DNA of 43,766 nucleotides, from the NCBI RefSeq assembly GCF_003073135.1, contig NZ_PGDQ01000028.1, forward strand, positions 1 through 43,766, read 5' to 3'. Positions 36,167 to 43,766 of this stretch are shown piece by piece. The DNA is from Euzebya rosea. GTDB lineage: Bacteria > Actinomycetota > Nitriliruptoria > Euzebyales > Euzebyaceae. Under the pieces are notes generated by a model. The model was not told the origin of the DNA, made no database searches, and saw only the letters and a program-made list of their open reading frames with translations. How positions within the stretch are numbered: position 1 is the first letter of the stretch; the number at the start of each line of letters is the position of its first letter. Both the position numbers and the translations under genes were made by a program.

Positions 36167-37003
36167 ATGCCCGACATCCCCTCCCCCGTCCTCGTCACCG
36201 GTGCATCGACCGGCATCGGACGCGCGACCGTCCGCGCCCTCGTGGGGCGTGGGGTCGACACGGTCGCCTCGGTCCGCAGCGACGCCGACGCGCAGGGGCT
36301 CCTCGACGAGCTCGGCGATCAGCACCTCAACGTCCTGCAGTTCGACATCACCGACTCCGACGCCGTCACCGAGCGGATCTCCTCCCTCGATGCCCTCGGG
36401 GCCATCGTCAACAACGCCGGGACCGCCGTGCCGGGCCCGCTTGAGTACCTGGACCCCGCTGACCTGCGCTGGCAGCTGGAGGTCAACACCGTCGGCCACG
36501 TCGTCGCCACCCAGGCCGCCCTGCCGTTGCTGCGCGAGCACGGCGAAGGGGCGCGGATCGTCAACATCGGGTCGATGGCGGGTCGGGTGTCGGGACGGAT
36601 GGTCGGTGCCTACTCGATGTCGAAGTTCGCCATGGCCGCCTTCTCCGACGCGCTCGCCCAGGAGCTCGAGCCCTTCGGGATCGGCGTCGCCCTCATCGAA
36701 CCCGGGGCGATCGACACCGAGATCTGGGAGACCAGCACCGCCCGCAGCCGCGACATGCTGGCCGCCATGCCCGAGGAGGCACGGGAGCGGTACGCCGACA
36801 TGGTCGAGGACACGCTGAAGGTCGGCGAACGTTCGGCCCGCCTGGCGATCTCCCCCGACCGGGTGGTCAAGGTCATCATCGACGTGCTGACCGCACGCCA
36901 CCCACGCCCTCGCAACCTGGTCGGCATCGACGCCAAGGCCGCCGGGCTGGTCGCCCGCCTGCCCACCGAGCTGCGCACCCCGATCCTCAAGCAGGTCCTC
37001 TGA
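36167..37003 (+). CDS. short-chain dehydrogenase/reductase
   Basis: ATG 36167 gives 278 residues. Classical SDR features: TGASTGIG (11-18), IVNNAGTAVPGPLEYL, the Ser of IVNIGSMAGRVSG and the YxxxK site AYSMSKFAMAAF, then VALIEPGAIDTEIWE. The C-terminal extension with ISPDRVVKVIIDVLTARHP is typical of SDRs acting on steroid-like or long-chain substrates, but none can be named. It converges on the IMPase gene with a 9-bp gap. Confidence 0.87.
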   Translation: MPDIPSPVLVTGASTGIGRATVRALVGRGVDTVASVRSDADAQGLLDELGDQHLNVLQFDITDSDAVTERISSLDALGAIVNNAGTAVPGPLEYLDPADLRWQLEVNTVGHVVATQAALPLLREHGEGARIVNIGSMAGRVSGRMVGAYSMSKFAMAAFSDALAQELEPFGIGVALIEPGAIDTEIWETSTARSRDMLAAMPEEARERYADMVEDTLKVGERSARLAISPDRVVKVIIDVLTARHPRPRNLVGIDAKAAGLVARLPTELRTPILKQVL

Positions 37004-37012
37004 CCCGCGGGA

Positions 37013-38110
37013 TCACGTGCTGGCGAGCAGTCCCGCTGCGGTGTCGTGGTCCGCAGCGGCGACGAACCTGATCAACCCCTCGGTGTCGGGCAGCAGCGCC
37101 AACGGCTGTCCGCCCGGGTCGAGGACGATCCCGCCCGCCGCCACGAGGACCGCCAGCGCCCCGGCGACGTCGTGCACGTGGGTGCCGTCCCGGTCCAGGT
37201 CGTGCCACGCCCCTGCTGAGCCGTCCGCGACCAGGCACAGGTCGACGGCCGTGCACCCGGTGATCCGCAGCCGGCGGAACCCCTCGGGCACCTCGACGGT
37301 CCCGCCGGGCGGTGGCGTCGGGACCATCAGCGTGGCGCCGGCTGCCGTGGTGACCGGCATCCCGTCCCGGAACGCTCCCACACCGACCGTGCCCCACCAG
37401 CGACGGCCCGACGAGAGGTCCATCACGTACCCCGCCACCGGACGGCCGCCGGCGACCAGCCCGGCGGCGAACGCCCACGGCGGCATCCCGGCGCGGTAGT
37501 TGCCGGTCCCGTCGATGGGATCCACGACCAGCCACGGACCGGAGGGATCCTCCACCCCGATGTCGGCGCGTTCCTCGCTGAGCATCGGTACGCCGAGCTC
37601 GCCCAGGATGCGCTGGGACGCGCGGTCCGCCTCGGCATCCGCGGCAGCCGAGGGGCTGCCGTCGTCCTTGGTCGTCGTCGTGCCCACCCCGGTGGTCCGG
37701 TTCGCCGCCAGGAGCGCCGCGTTGGCAGCCACCGCCGCCAGCGCGACGAACCGGTCGGAGATGGTTCCCCGAACCCGTGCCAGCTCGTGGATCGTGCCGT
37801 CGGGATGCTCCAGTGCCGTCGCCCCCATGGTCCGAGCATGCCAACCGGCCTCCTCGAGCAGCGCGTCGTGGTCGGCCCCGAGCAGGTGGCGGACCCGCAG
37901 GGTCCCCTGGCCGTTCGGTCCCTCCGTGACGACCACGAGGCCGTCCGGAGTGCCGCCGTCCGGATGGGTGATCACCACACGAGCCGAGGGGTGACCCATC
38001 GCCCACACAATCCCGTCACCCGCGTCGGGCACCCAGTGGTCCTCCAGGAGCGCCTCGATGGCAGGCAGGTCGAGCGCCGTGGCCAGCCGCGTGTGCCGAC
38101 CGTCGGTCAT
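37013..38110 (-). CDS. inositol monophosphatase-like protein with extra N-terminal domain
   Basis: Residues about 115-365 form an IMPase-family domain: ADAEADRASQRILGELG, SEE (178-180), the metal loop WLVVDPIDGTGNY (D197, D200) and a late Asp in HVHDVAGALAVLVAAGG. These bind Mg2+ and hydrolyse sugar, inositol or adenosine phosphates. The first 112 residues are an addition: ATALDLPAIEALLEDHWV, then strands, then ALLEEAGWHARTMGATALEH. The order recalls a reduced GNAT acetyltransferase, but no acetyl-CoA loop is visible. There is no frame break between the parts, so it is a true fusion. The likely start is ATG 38110. Confidence 0.82.
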   Translation of the reverse strand: MTDGRHTRLATALDLPAIEALLEDHWVPDAGDGIVWAMGHPSARVVITHPDGGTPDGLVVVTEGPNGQGTLRVRHLLGADHDALLEEAGWHARTMGATALEHPDGTIHELARVRGTISDRFVALAAVAANAALLAANRTTGVGTTTTKDDGSPSAAADAEADRASQRILGELGVPMLSEERADIGVEDPSGPWLVVDPIDGTGNYRAGMPPWAFAAGLVAGGRPVAGYVMDLSSGRRWWGTVGVGAFRDGMPVTTAAGATLMVPTPPPGGTVEVPEGFRRLRITGCTAVDLCLVADGSAGAWHDLDRDGTHVHDVAGALAVLVAAGGIVLDPGGQPLALLPDTEGLIRFVAAADHDTAAGLLAST

Positions 38111-38269
38111 CGGGATGGGCGCAGTGGCGGTGCTGGTGGCATGGCGCGCACTCTAGGACCGCGCGGGCAGCTGGGGCGGGCAGTTCGCGTTCCGGCCGTC
38201 ATCGCCGACGGGACCGTCATAGGGTGACCGGCAACGGGGACCGCCGGACCCGAATCAAGGAGCCTGACA

Positions 38270-39169
38270 ATGGGGTACGAACTCGCGACGCTGCTCGACG
38301 GAGGGCACTTCTACGAGGGGCCGCGATGGCACGACGGCACGTGGTGGGTCAGCGACTTCTACGCCCACACCGTGCAGCGGGTCACCGCCGACGGCCATGC
38401 GGAGGTCGTCATGACCGTCGACGCGCAGCCCTCGGGGCTGGGCTGGATGCCGGACGGCTCGATGCTGGTCGTGTCGATGCGGGACCATCGGCTGCTGCGC
38501 CGGGCCGCCGACGGGACGGTGACGGTCCATGCCGACCTCTCCGAGCACTGTGGTGGCAAGGCCAACGACATGGTGGTGGACGCGCAGGGGCGGGCGTTCG
38601 TCGGCAACTTCGGCTTCGACCTGATGGGTGGCGCCGACCCCTCCCCGGCCACCCTCGTCAGGGTCGATCCGGACGGTTCGGTGTCGGTGGCGGCCGAGGA
38701 CATGTGGTTCCCCAACGGCAGCGTCATCCTGCCCGACGAGGCGACGCTGGTCGTCGGAGAGACCATGGGCGCCCGCTACACCGCCTTCACCATCGCCGAG
38801 GACGGGTCGTTGACCGACCGGCGGACGTGGGCGGAGCTCGCGCCGGCCCCGACCCTCGGGACGCTGGAGGAGACCCTCGCCGGGCTGGCGATCGGTCCCG
38901 ATGGCTGCACCCTGGACGTCGAGGGGCACATCTGGGCGGCCGACGCCATGGGGGCGCGGGTGCTGCGTGTCGCCCCCGGTGGCGAGGTCGTCGACCAGGT
39001 CACGATGCCCGAGGGGCTGGGCGCCTTCGCCTGCCAGCTCGGCGGCGAGGACGGCCGGACCTTGCTGATCTGCGCGGCACCGGACTTCCTCGAGCACATG
39101 CGCATGGACGCCACCGAGGCGGTCCTGTTGACGACCACCGTTGAGGTCGGGCACGCCGGCAGACCCTGA
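38270..39169 (+). CDS. SMP-30/gluconolactonase/LRE-family protein
   Basis: ATG 38270 follows AAGGAG 8 nt upstream. The 299-residue beta-propeller shows FYEGPRWHDGTWWVSDFYAH (metal Glu), AQPSGLGWMPDGSMLV, GKANDMVVDAQGRAFVGNFG (Asn/Asp metal site) and HIWAADAMGARVLRVAPGGE. These are the signature elements of SMP-30-type lactonases, which hydrolyse sugar lactones or related esters with a divalent metal. Cytosolic, normal length. It converges on the beta-CASP nuclease gene. Confidence 0.88.
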   Translation: MGYELATLLDGGHFYEGPRWHDGTWWVSDFYAHTVQRVTADGHAEVVMTVDAQPSGLGWMPDGSMLVVSMRDHRLLRRAADGTVTVHADLSEHCGGKANDMVVDAQGRAFVGNFGFDLMGGADPSPATLVRVDPDGSVSVAAEDMWFPNGSVILPDEATLVVGETMGARYTAFTIAEDGSLTDRRTWAELAPAPTLGTLEETLAGLAIGPDGCTLDVEGHIWAADAMGARVLRVAPGGEVVDQVTMPEGLGAFACQLGGEDGRTLLICAAPDFLEHMRMDATEAVLLTTTVEVGHAGRP

Positions 39170-39175
39170 CCGGAC

Positions 39176-39190
39176 CTGACACGTCGTCAG
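39176..39190. terminator. weak hairpin between convergent genes
   Basis: CTGAC and GTCAG pair around a 5-base loop in the 28-bp gap between two converging genes. Position fits a terminator; the 5-bp stem is short. Confidence 0.3.
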
Positions 39191-39197
39191 CGCCCCG

Positions 39198-40607
39198 TCA
39201 GAGGCGGACCCGTTCGAGGTGCCGTGGGACCACCGCGTGCCAGTCCAGCTCGGCTTCGATGGCATCACGGAGCGCCTCGGCGCCGTCCTGCTCGCCGTGG
39301 ACGAGGTGGACCAGCTCCGGGGCGGGCCGTGCGGAGCGGAGCCAACCCATCAGCTCGTCGTGGTCGGCGTGCACCGAGAACGACCGGAGGTTGGCGACCT
39401 CGGCCCGGACCCGGACGTAGGTGCCCATCATCTTCAGCTGGGCGGGCCAGTCGGCGAGACGGCGTCCCCGCGTGCCCTCTGCCTGGAAGCCGACCAGGAC
39501 CACGGCGTTGCGCGGGTCGGGCAGCAGCCTGGCGAGGTGGTGCAGGACCCGACCCCCGGTGGCCATGCCGGAGGCGGAGATGATGATCGACGGGCCGGTC
39601 AGCTGGGCGAGCGCCTTGGACCCCTCGACGTCACGGACCTCGTGGAGGTGCCCGGTGTCGAAGGGGTCGGCCTGCCCGCGCAGCTCGGGACGGATGTCGG
39701 CCGCACCCTCCTCGATGGCGGTGCGGTAGACGTCGAGGGCCCGCAGCGCCATCGGGCTGTCGGCGTGGACGGGGAGCGTCGGTAGGCGGCCCGATGACAT
39801 CAGCTCGCGGAGGCGCAGCAGCACGACCTCGGTGCGGTCGACCGCGAACGCGGGGATGAGGACGGTGCCGCCGCGGGCGGCCGTCCGGTCGATGATCCGG
39901 GCGAGCTGGTCGATGGCGTCGGTGTCGTCGTGCTGGCGGCCGCCGTAGGTCGACTCGAGGACGATGACATCGGCGTCGGTCGGTGGGGTGGGCGGCACGA
40001 GCAGGGGGTGCCGTGGCCGACCGAGGTCGCCGCTGAACAGCACCCGTCGTCCGCTGTCGGCCAGGTCGAGCGCGACGGTCGACGAGCCGAGGATGTGCCC
40101 GGCCGGCTGGAGCGTGACGGTCACGTCGTCGGTGATCGGCGTCGGGTGGCCGAACGGGACGGTCTGCAGGCTGGGGAGCACCGCCCGGGCGTCCTTCTCG
40201 GTGTACAGGGGCAACGCGGGTTCGTGCTTGGAGTACCCCATCCGGTTGGCGAAGCGCGCCTCCTCCTCCTGGAGGTGGCCGCTGTCGGGCAGGACGATGC
40301 GGACGAGGTCGGCGGTGCCGTCCGTGCAGAACACCGGCCCGCGGAACCCCTCGTTGCGCAGCCGCGGCAGGTAGCCGCTGTGGTCGACATGGGCATGGGT
40401 CAGCACGACGGCGTCGATGGCTGCGGCGTTGGCGGGGAAGGGCGCCCAGTTCCGGCGTCGCACCTTGCCGTGCCCCTGGAACAGGCCGCAGTCGACGAGC
40501 ACCGTCGACCGTGCGGTCCGGAGGAGGAACCGGCTGCCCGTGACCGTCCCGGCAGCTCCGAGGAAGCCAAGGATCGGGACGGCAGGACGTCGGGCAGCAG
40601 CAGTCAT
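39198..40607 (-). CDS. metallo-beta-lactamase/beta-CASP RNA-processing nuclease
   Basis: The 469-residue protein has the MBL motifs LTHAHVDHSGYLPRL (H71, H73, D75, H76), LQPAGHILGSS and LFSGDLGRP, then the beta-CASP segment with VIVLESTYG, GTVLIPAFAVDRTEVVLLRL and SPMALRALDVYRTAI, and the C-terminal zinc motif FSVHADHDELMGWL. This is the CPSF73-like bacterial group, not RNase J. Such proteins act as endo- or exonucleases on RNA. ATG 40607 is chosen; the upstream extension is Arg-rich. Divergent from the amine oxidase gene. Confidence 0.88.
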   Translation of the reverse strand: MTAAARRPAVPILGFLGAAGTVTGSRFLLRTARSTVLVDCGLFQGHGKVRRRNWAPFPANAAAIDAVVLTHAHVDHSGYLPRLRNEGFRGPVFCTDGTADLVRIVLPDSGHLQEEEARFANRMGYSKHEPALPLYTEKDARAVLPSLQTVPFGHPTPITDDVTVTLQPAGHILGSSTVALDLADSGRRVLFSGDLGRPRHPLLVPPTPPTDADVIVLESTYGGRQHDDTDAIDQLARIIDRTAARGGTVLIPAFAVDRTEVVLLRLRELMSSGRLPTLPVHADSPMALRALDVYRTAIEEGAADIRPELRGQADPFDTGHLHEVRDVEGSKALAQLTGPSIIISASGMATGGRVLHHLARLLPDPRNAVVLVGFQAEGTRGRRLADWPAQLKMMGTYVRVRAEVANLRSFSVHADHDELMGWLRSARPAPELVHLVHGEQDGAEALRDAIEAELDWHAVVPRHLERVRL

Positions 40608-40704
40608 CGAGGTCACCGTAGGCCCGTGTCGGGAACCTCGGCAGGGCCCAAGGTCCCGGCGTCGTCGGGAGTCGGCGGATGGGGAACGGGGCACCCTGCC
40701 TCCC

Positions 40705-42090
40705 GTGCGCTGCGTCGTCGTCGGAGGAGGACTGGCCGGCCTCGCGTCGGCGGTCTGGCTGGCCGAGGCAGGTCACGAGGTGGTCGTGCTGGAACGTCGC
40801 GGCGCGCTCGGCGGGCGGACGGTCGCCATGCCGCAGGACCAGGTCGACGACGTCCCCGACAACGGACAGCACGTGCTGGCCAGCGGATACACGCACCTGC
40901 CACGGTTCCTCCGCAGCATCGGGACGGCTGACCGGCTGGCGTTCCCCGGTCACCTGACGATCCGGATGCCCGACGGCACGGCGCGGCGGATCGGGTCGGG
41001 ACCGCTCGGCGTCCTCAAGGTCGTGGTCGGTGACGTGCCCGGCGTCCGCGGGTGGGATCGGTTCCGGACGGCCGTGGCGCAGGCCAGGTTGATCGGCCAG
41101 GCCGTGCGGCAGCCGCGAGACCTCGACGCGATCACGGCGGAGGAGTGGTTCGACCGCGTGGGCCTGCCCGAGACGGCACGCGTCGGGTTGTGGAACACGG
41201 TGGTCATCGGCCTGACCGGCGACAAGCCGTCGATCTCGTCGGCGAAGGTGCCGGCGGACCTGCTGGTCACGGGGTTGCGGCAGGCCGTGCGCACCCGGCG
41301 TGCCATCTCGATCGGCTATCCCACCGTCGACCTCGACAGCTTGATCGTCCGACCGGCGTCGGCGGCGTTCGATCGGTTGGGGGTGTCGGTGCGGACCCGG
41401 GCGGTCGTGCGCGGGCTCGAGGTGGAGGCGGATCCCGCGGGTCGTCGGGTCGTGCGTGGGGTCCGGCTGTCCGACGGCGACGTGGTGGCGGCCGACGCGG
41501 TCGTCTGTGCGGTGCCGATCTGGGACATGGCCGACCTGCTGGAGGGCCTGCCGGAGGCGCAGCTCGTCGACCGGGTCGTCGCCGAGCTGACCCCGGTGCC
41601 GATCGTCAGCGTCAACCTCTACCTCGACCGTGACATCGGGATGGCCGACTGGGGCGAGGTCATCCACGGCGGGGAGGGCGTGCTGGAGCAGGTGTGGGAC
41701 CGGCAGCGGATGCACGGGCGGACGCCCCGGTCGAGCTGGCTGTTCTCCACGACCGTGTCGGCGGCGTACGAGCTGGTCGGCATGCGCAACGACGAGATCG
41801 TCGCGGCGCAGATGGCGGTGCTGGCCGATCGGTATCCAGCGGCCGCAGGGGCCACGGTGGTCCATGCCCACGTCGTGCGGATGCCTCGGTCGACGTTCGC
41901 CCAACGGCCGGGCACCGCCGGCCTGCGTCCCCCGCAGGCGACCTCGGTGGATGGGTTGGTGCTGGCCGGTGACTGGACTCGCACGGACTGGACGACCACG
42001 ATGGAGGGTGCCTGCCAGAGCGCTGCCCGGGCCGTCGCGGTCCTCGTGGGTTCGGCGACGCGCCGCCGTCCTCGGGTCCTCGGGCGGTAG
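40705..42090 (+). CDS. FAD-dependent amine oxidase-like protein, HpnE/phytoene-desaturase type
   Basis: GTG 40705 gives 461 residues starting RCVVVGGGLAGLASAVWLAE, the FAD dinucleotide fold, then VVVLERRGALGGRTV. DNGQHVLASGYTHLPRFLRSIG is the stretch typical of hydroxysqualene dehydroxylase HpnE, and the end reads SVDGLVLAGDWTRTDWTTTMEGACQSA, again as in HpnE. That enzyme reduces hydroxysqualene to squalene in the hopanoid route. Its partners HpnC and HpnD are not in the window, so a carotenoid-type desaturase role is also possible. Confidence 0.82.
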   Translation: MRCVVVGGGLAGLASAVWLAEAGHEVVVLERRGALGGRTVAMPQDQVDDVPDNGQHVLASGYTHLPRFLRSIGTADRLAFPGHLTIRMPDGTARRIGSGPLGVLKVVVGDVPGVRGWDRFRTAVAQARLIGQAVRQPRDLDAITAEEWFDRVGLPETARVGLWNTVVIGLTGDKPSISSAKVPADLLVTGLRQAVRTRRAISIGYPTVDLDSLIVRPASAAFDRLGVSVRTRAVVRGLEVEADPAGRRVVRGVRLSDGDVVAADAVVCAVPIWDMADLLEGLPEAQLVDRVVAELTPVPIVSVNLYLDRDIGMADWGEVIHGGEGVLEQVWDRQRMHGRTPRSSWLFSTTVSAAYELVGMRNDEIVAAQMAVLADRYPAAAGATVVHAHVVRMPRSTFAQRPGTAGLRPPQATSVDGLVLAGDWTRTDWTTTMEGACQSAARAVAVLVGSATRRRPRVLGR

Positions 42091-42105
42091 GGTCGCCGGC
42101 GCACC

Positions 42106-42360
42106 ATGGCAGCGGATGCGCGGGGAGGGCTCGTGGACGGATCGGGGTGGGGACGTGGGAGGGGGCTTCTCGTCCTGCTCGGGACCTGGGTCCTCGCGCT
42201 GGCCGCGATGGCGGCGCTGTCGTCGGTGACCATCCCGAAGGTGGTGGTCACCCTCGTCGTCAGCAGCCTCGTCGCCTACGCCGTCACCGAATCGCCGACC
42301 GGTCCCGGGGAGCGGCCCGCCCGGTCGTGGCCGCAGGACGAGAGCGGCGCCGGCGGGTGA
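42106..42360 (+). CDS. small membrane protein
   Basis: The 84-residue product starts at ATG 42106, 15 nt after the oxidase, and so is probably co-transcribed with it. It has two hydrophobic stretches, GLLVLLGTWVLALAAMAAL and VVVTLVVSSLVAYAVTE, and hydrophilic ends. No family recognised. Its stop overlaps the start of the next frame (GTGA). Confidence 0.6.
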   Translation: MAADARGGLVDGSGWGRGRGLLVLLGTWVLALAAMAALSSVTIPKVVVTLVVSSLVAYAVTESPTGPGERPARSWPQDESGAGG

Positions 42361-42734
42361 GGCCGGAACCGCTCGCCCGTGGCGCGGTGACGGGTGCGCT
42401 GGTCGGCCTCGTGGTCGGACTGGCAGGTGAGCTGGCGACCTGGGTCGTGGCACGGGTGTTCCCGACCGATGTGGGAATCGTGGGCCTCGCGACGATCTGG
42501 GCCGTGCCGTCGGGGGCCCTCCTGGGCGTGCTCACCGAGTGGCGCGGCCGGCCCCGCGGTCGGGGTCGACGGCTGCTGCTGGTGGCCCCCCGGCGATCCT
42601 CGCGGGCATCACGTCCGCAGTCTTCCAGTGGTTGGCGGCGTGACCTGCTGACGCGGGCCGGAAGGAGAAGAACTTCGAGAACATCAGCAGCATTCGCCGG
42701 GTGTCGACGTCGACCGGCAGCATCGGGATGGTGA
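42357..42734 (+). CDS. small membrane protein with abnormal C-terminus
   Basis: GTG 42357 overlaps the previous stop by 4 nt, which argues for real coupled translation. Residues 1-62 contain two hydrophobic segments (GAVTGALVGLVVGLAGELAT and IVGLATIWAVPSGALLGVL). After LLLVAP the sequence turns into Ser/Arg-rich text with no coding character up to the stop, over a stretch where the opposite strand looks coding. The gene is probably truncated or frameshifted near 42590. Function unknown. Confidence 0.45.
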   Translation: MRPEPLARGAVTGALVGLVVGLAGELATWVVARVFPTDVGIVGLATIWAVPSGALLGVLTEWRGRPRGRGRRLLLVAPRRSSRASRPQSSSGWRRDLLTRAGRRRTSRTSAAFAGCRRRPAASGW

Positions 42735-42810
42735 AGAACCCCTGGGAGGTGTCGTCCGGATCGGTGAACACGAACACGAACCGGTCGGGCCCGACCACCG
42801 CCGGCAGCAT
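42532..42810 (-). pseudogene. possible gene fragment on the opposite strand
   Basis: The first 50 residues read naturally, with strong GC-ended codons: VVGPDRFVFVFTDPDDTSQG, FFTIPMLPVDVDTRRMLLMF, SKFFSFRP. The rest is low-quality sequence that overlaps the small membrane gene. It looks like the surviving N-terminal or middle part of a larger protein, downstream of the DUF1697 gene. No family recognised. Confidence 0.35.
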
Positions 42811-42862
42811 CGCTGCGCGGAGGGGGAGGGGCGTGGCCGGGGAAGGTGGGTGTTGGCCTGCC

Positions 42863-43408
42863 TCAGCACTTCTTGAGGATGCGCGACAGCGTCGGGAACG
42901 TCCGCGACGTCAGGTCCTTGCCGAAGGTCTTCTGCAGCCAGCCCATGGCCGACGGTGTGCCCTTGCCGACCGAGGTGTCGTTGACCGTGAAGAGCTCCGT
43001 GGCTGTGGCATGGACGACCCGCAGGCCCAGGGACTCGACCTCGTGGGGTACGGCGAAGTCGAGCGTGATCGGGCGGTCGAAGAACGTGACGAGCTGGTAG
43101 GCAGCGGGGCCGTGCTCCTGTCCGGCGTAGGGCTGCAGGTCGACGAGCGCCTGCAGCTCCTCGGGGGTCCGCACGATGGTCCTGGACGTGAACCCCAGGC
43201 GGTCGGTCCACGTGCGGTCCAGGCGACGGGTGACCTCGTCGCGGTCGTCTGTGTCGGCGTCGAAGACGAGGTTGCCGCTGGACTGGATCGAGGCGACCCG
43301 CGTGAACCCCGCGGCTTCACAGGCGCCTCGCAGGTCCGCACTCTTCTGGTTCTCGTGCATCGGGGCGATTCCCCGTAGCAGCGCCACCCATCGGGTCGTC
43401 ACCGTCAT
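42863..43408 (-). CDS. DUF1697 family protein
   Basis: The 181-residue protein matches DUF1697 throughout: RWVALLRGIAPMHENQKSAD, LRGACEAAGFTRVASIQSSG followed by NLVFDAD, a VTFFDRP strand, and the conserved closing NDTSVGKGTPSAMGWLQKTF, then TSRTFPTLSRI. Length is normal. The ATG at 43408 has GGAGG very close upstream. The molecular role of the family is unknown; it is widespread in Actinobacteria. Confidence 0.88.
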   Translation of the reverse strand: MTVTTRWVALLRGIAPMHENQKSADLRGACEAAGFTRVASIQSSGNLVFDADTDDRDEVTRRLDRTWTDRLGFTSRTIVRTPEELQALVDLQPYAGQEHGPAAYQLVTFFDRPITLDFAVPHEVESLGLRVVHATATELFTVNDTSVGKGTPSAMGWLQKTFGKDLTSRTFPTLSRILKKC

Positions 43409-43668
43409 GCCTCCAAATCGGGGTGGGGTCCGGGTTTGGGTCGAGCCGGGTCGAAGTGAAGCCCGAACCCTAGCGCTGCTCCGTCATCCACAGGTGTCCG
43501 GATCGGGACACATCGTCGCGTGTGTCGGGTTGTTGCCCACTCCAGACCGCCGTGGATGACAGTGTCCAACAGCAGCCACGAAGCGGAGACGATCACCACT
43601 GACGAACCGTCAGAAATGCCGTTTGAGCTGGGGAAACACCCGATCCAAGACCGTCCGAGGCGGTATAC

Positions 43669-43684
43669 TCGAACACACGATCGA
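43669..43684. promoter_or_regulatory. near-consensus LexA (SOS) box
   Basis: TCGAACACACGATCGA matches the actinobacterial SOS box TCGAAC-N4-GTTCGA at 11 of 12 fixed positions. It starts 4 bases after a TATACT-like -10 element begins (43664-43669) and lies 27 bp before the last ORF. Position over the promoter is right for LexA repression. Confidence 0.5.
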
Positions 43685-43710
43685 GACAGGTGAGAGGTGG
43701 GGTTCGGGGT

Positions 43711-43766
43711 ATGGGGTCAGGGGTGGTGGAGGCGGGTGAGGTGACCGAGCTGGTCACCCACCTCCA
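43711..43766 (+). CDS. start of a probable DUF222/HNH-type protein (partial)
   Basis: ATG 43711 follows AGGTGG at about 10 nt and begins GSGVVEAGEVTELVTHL before the window ends. A short N-terminus leading into a helix, with a LexA-like box upstream, is what DUF222/13E12-repeat HNH genes of actinobacteria look like. With 18 codons the family call is only a suggestion. The 300 bp before it contain no other gene. Confidence 0.4.
   Translation, partial: MGSGVVEAGEVTELVTHL

Noticed and set aside
39631-42453. 940-codon minus-strand frame
   Set aside because: Antisense to the HpnE-like oxidase and out of frame with the nuclease gene; no motifs.

Overview
The window is high-GC DNA with strong third-position GC bias, GTG starts and a gene set typical of Actinobacteria: a HpnE-like amine oxidase, DUF5946, DUF1697, DUF2200, a DUF222-like start and a cell-wall-binding repeat remnant. 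I would place it in a high-GC actinobacterium, perhaps near Nitriliruptoria, but nothing here fixes the genus. No rRNA gene, CRISPR array or intact tRNA gene was seen.

Region 1, about 1-11845, is a decayed integrative element. Its right edge is a 45-base copy of the 3' half of a tRNA-Gly(CCC) gene (11801-11845). Inside it lie a winged-helix protein (10158-11447) and a MobF-type relaxase/helicase (7344-10117) broken by two frameshifts, one of them an 8-bp tandem duplication. The cargo is a GntR/UTRA regulator with a small partner gene, an acidic proline-rich ORF, a dGTPase-like HD hydrolase with a small partner protein, an IS3-type transposase remnant, and a compact three-gene operon at 4564-7009.

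That operon is the most interesting part of the window. It encodes a JmjC/cupin-type Fe(II)/2-oxoglutarate oxygenase, a 61-residue peptide and a stand-alone HExxH-domain protein of the kind known from peptide-modification loci. The order, the short gaps (4 and 15 nt) and the visibly lower GC suggest a horizontally acquired RiPP (ribosomally made, post-translationally modified peptide) locus. It would be built from two oxygenases, with no radical SAM enzyme, lanthionine synthetase, YcaO or transporter nearby.

Region 2, about 11846-15000, is a transition zone: VOC protein, DUF5946 protein, a second diverged copy of an element gene fragment, a lipoprotein, a broken CWB2 gene and a Pro/Gly-rich membrane protein.

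Region 3, about 15129-43766, looks like ordinary chromosome. It holds RNA methyltransferases (SpoU, RlmM-like), several SDRs (one with a zinc-ribbon-like insert and no catalytic Tyr), a secreted CocE/NonD hydrolase, a large AAA/TPR regulator, a class C beta-lactamase-like hydrolase, a D-aminoacylase-like amidohydrolase with a YdeI protein, a FadH-type dienoyl-CoA reductase, an APC permease, a glutaredoxin, an IMPase fusion, an SMP-30 protein, a beta-CASP nuclease and a HpnE-like oxidase. The window ends in the first codons of a probable DUF222/HNH-type gene with a near-consensus LexA box upstream.
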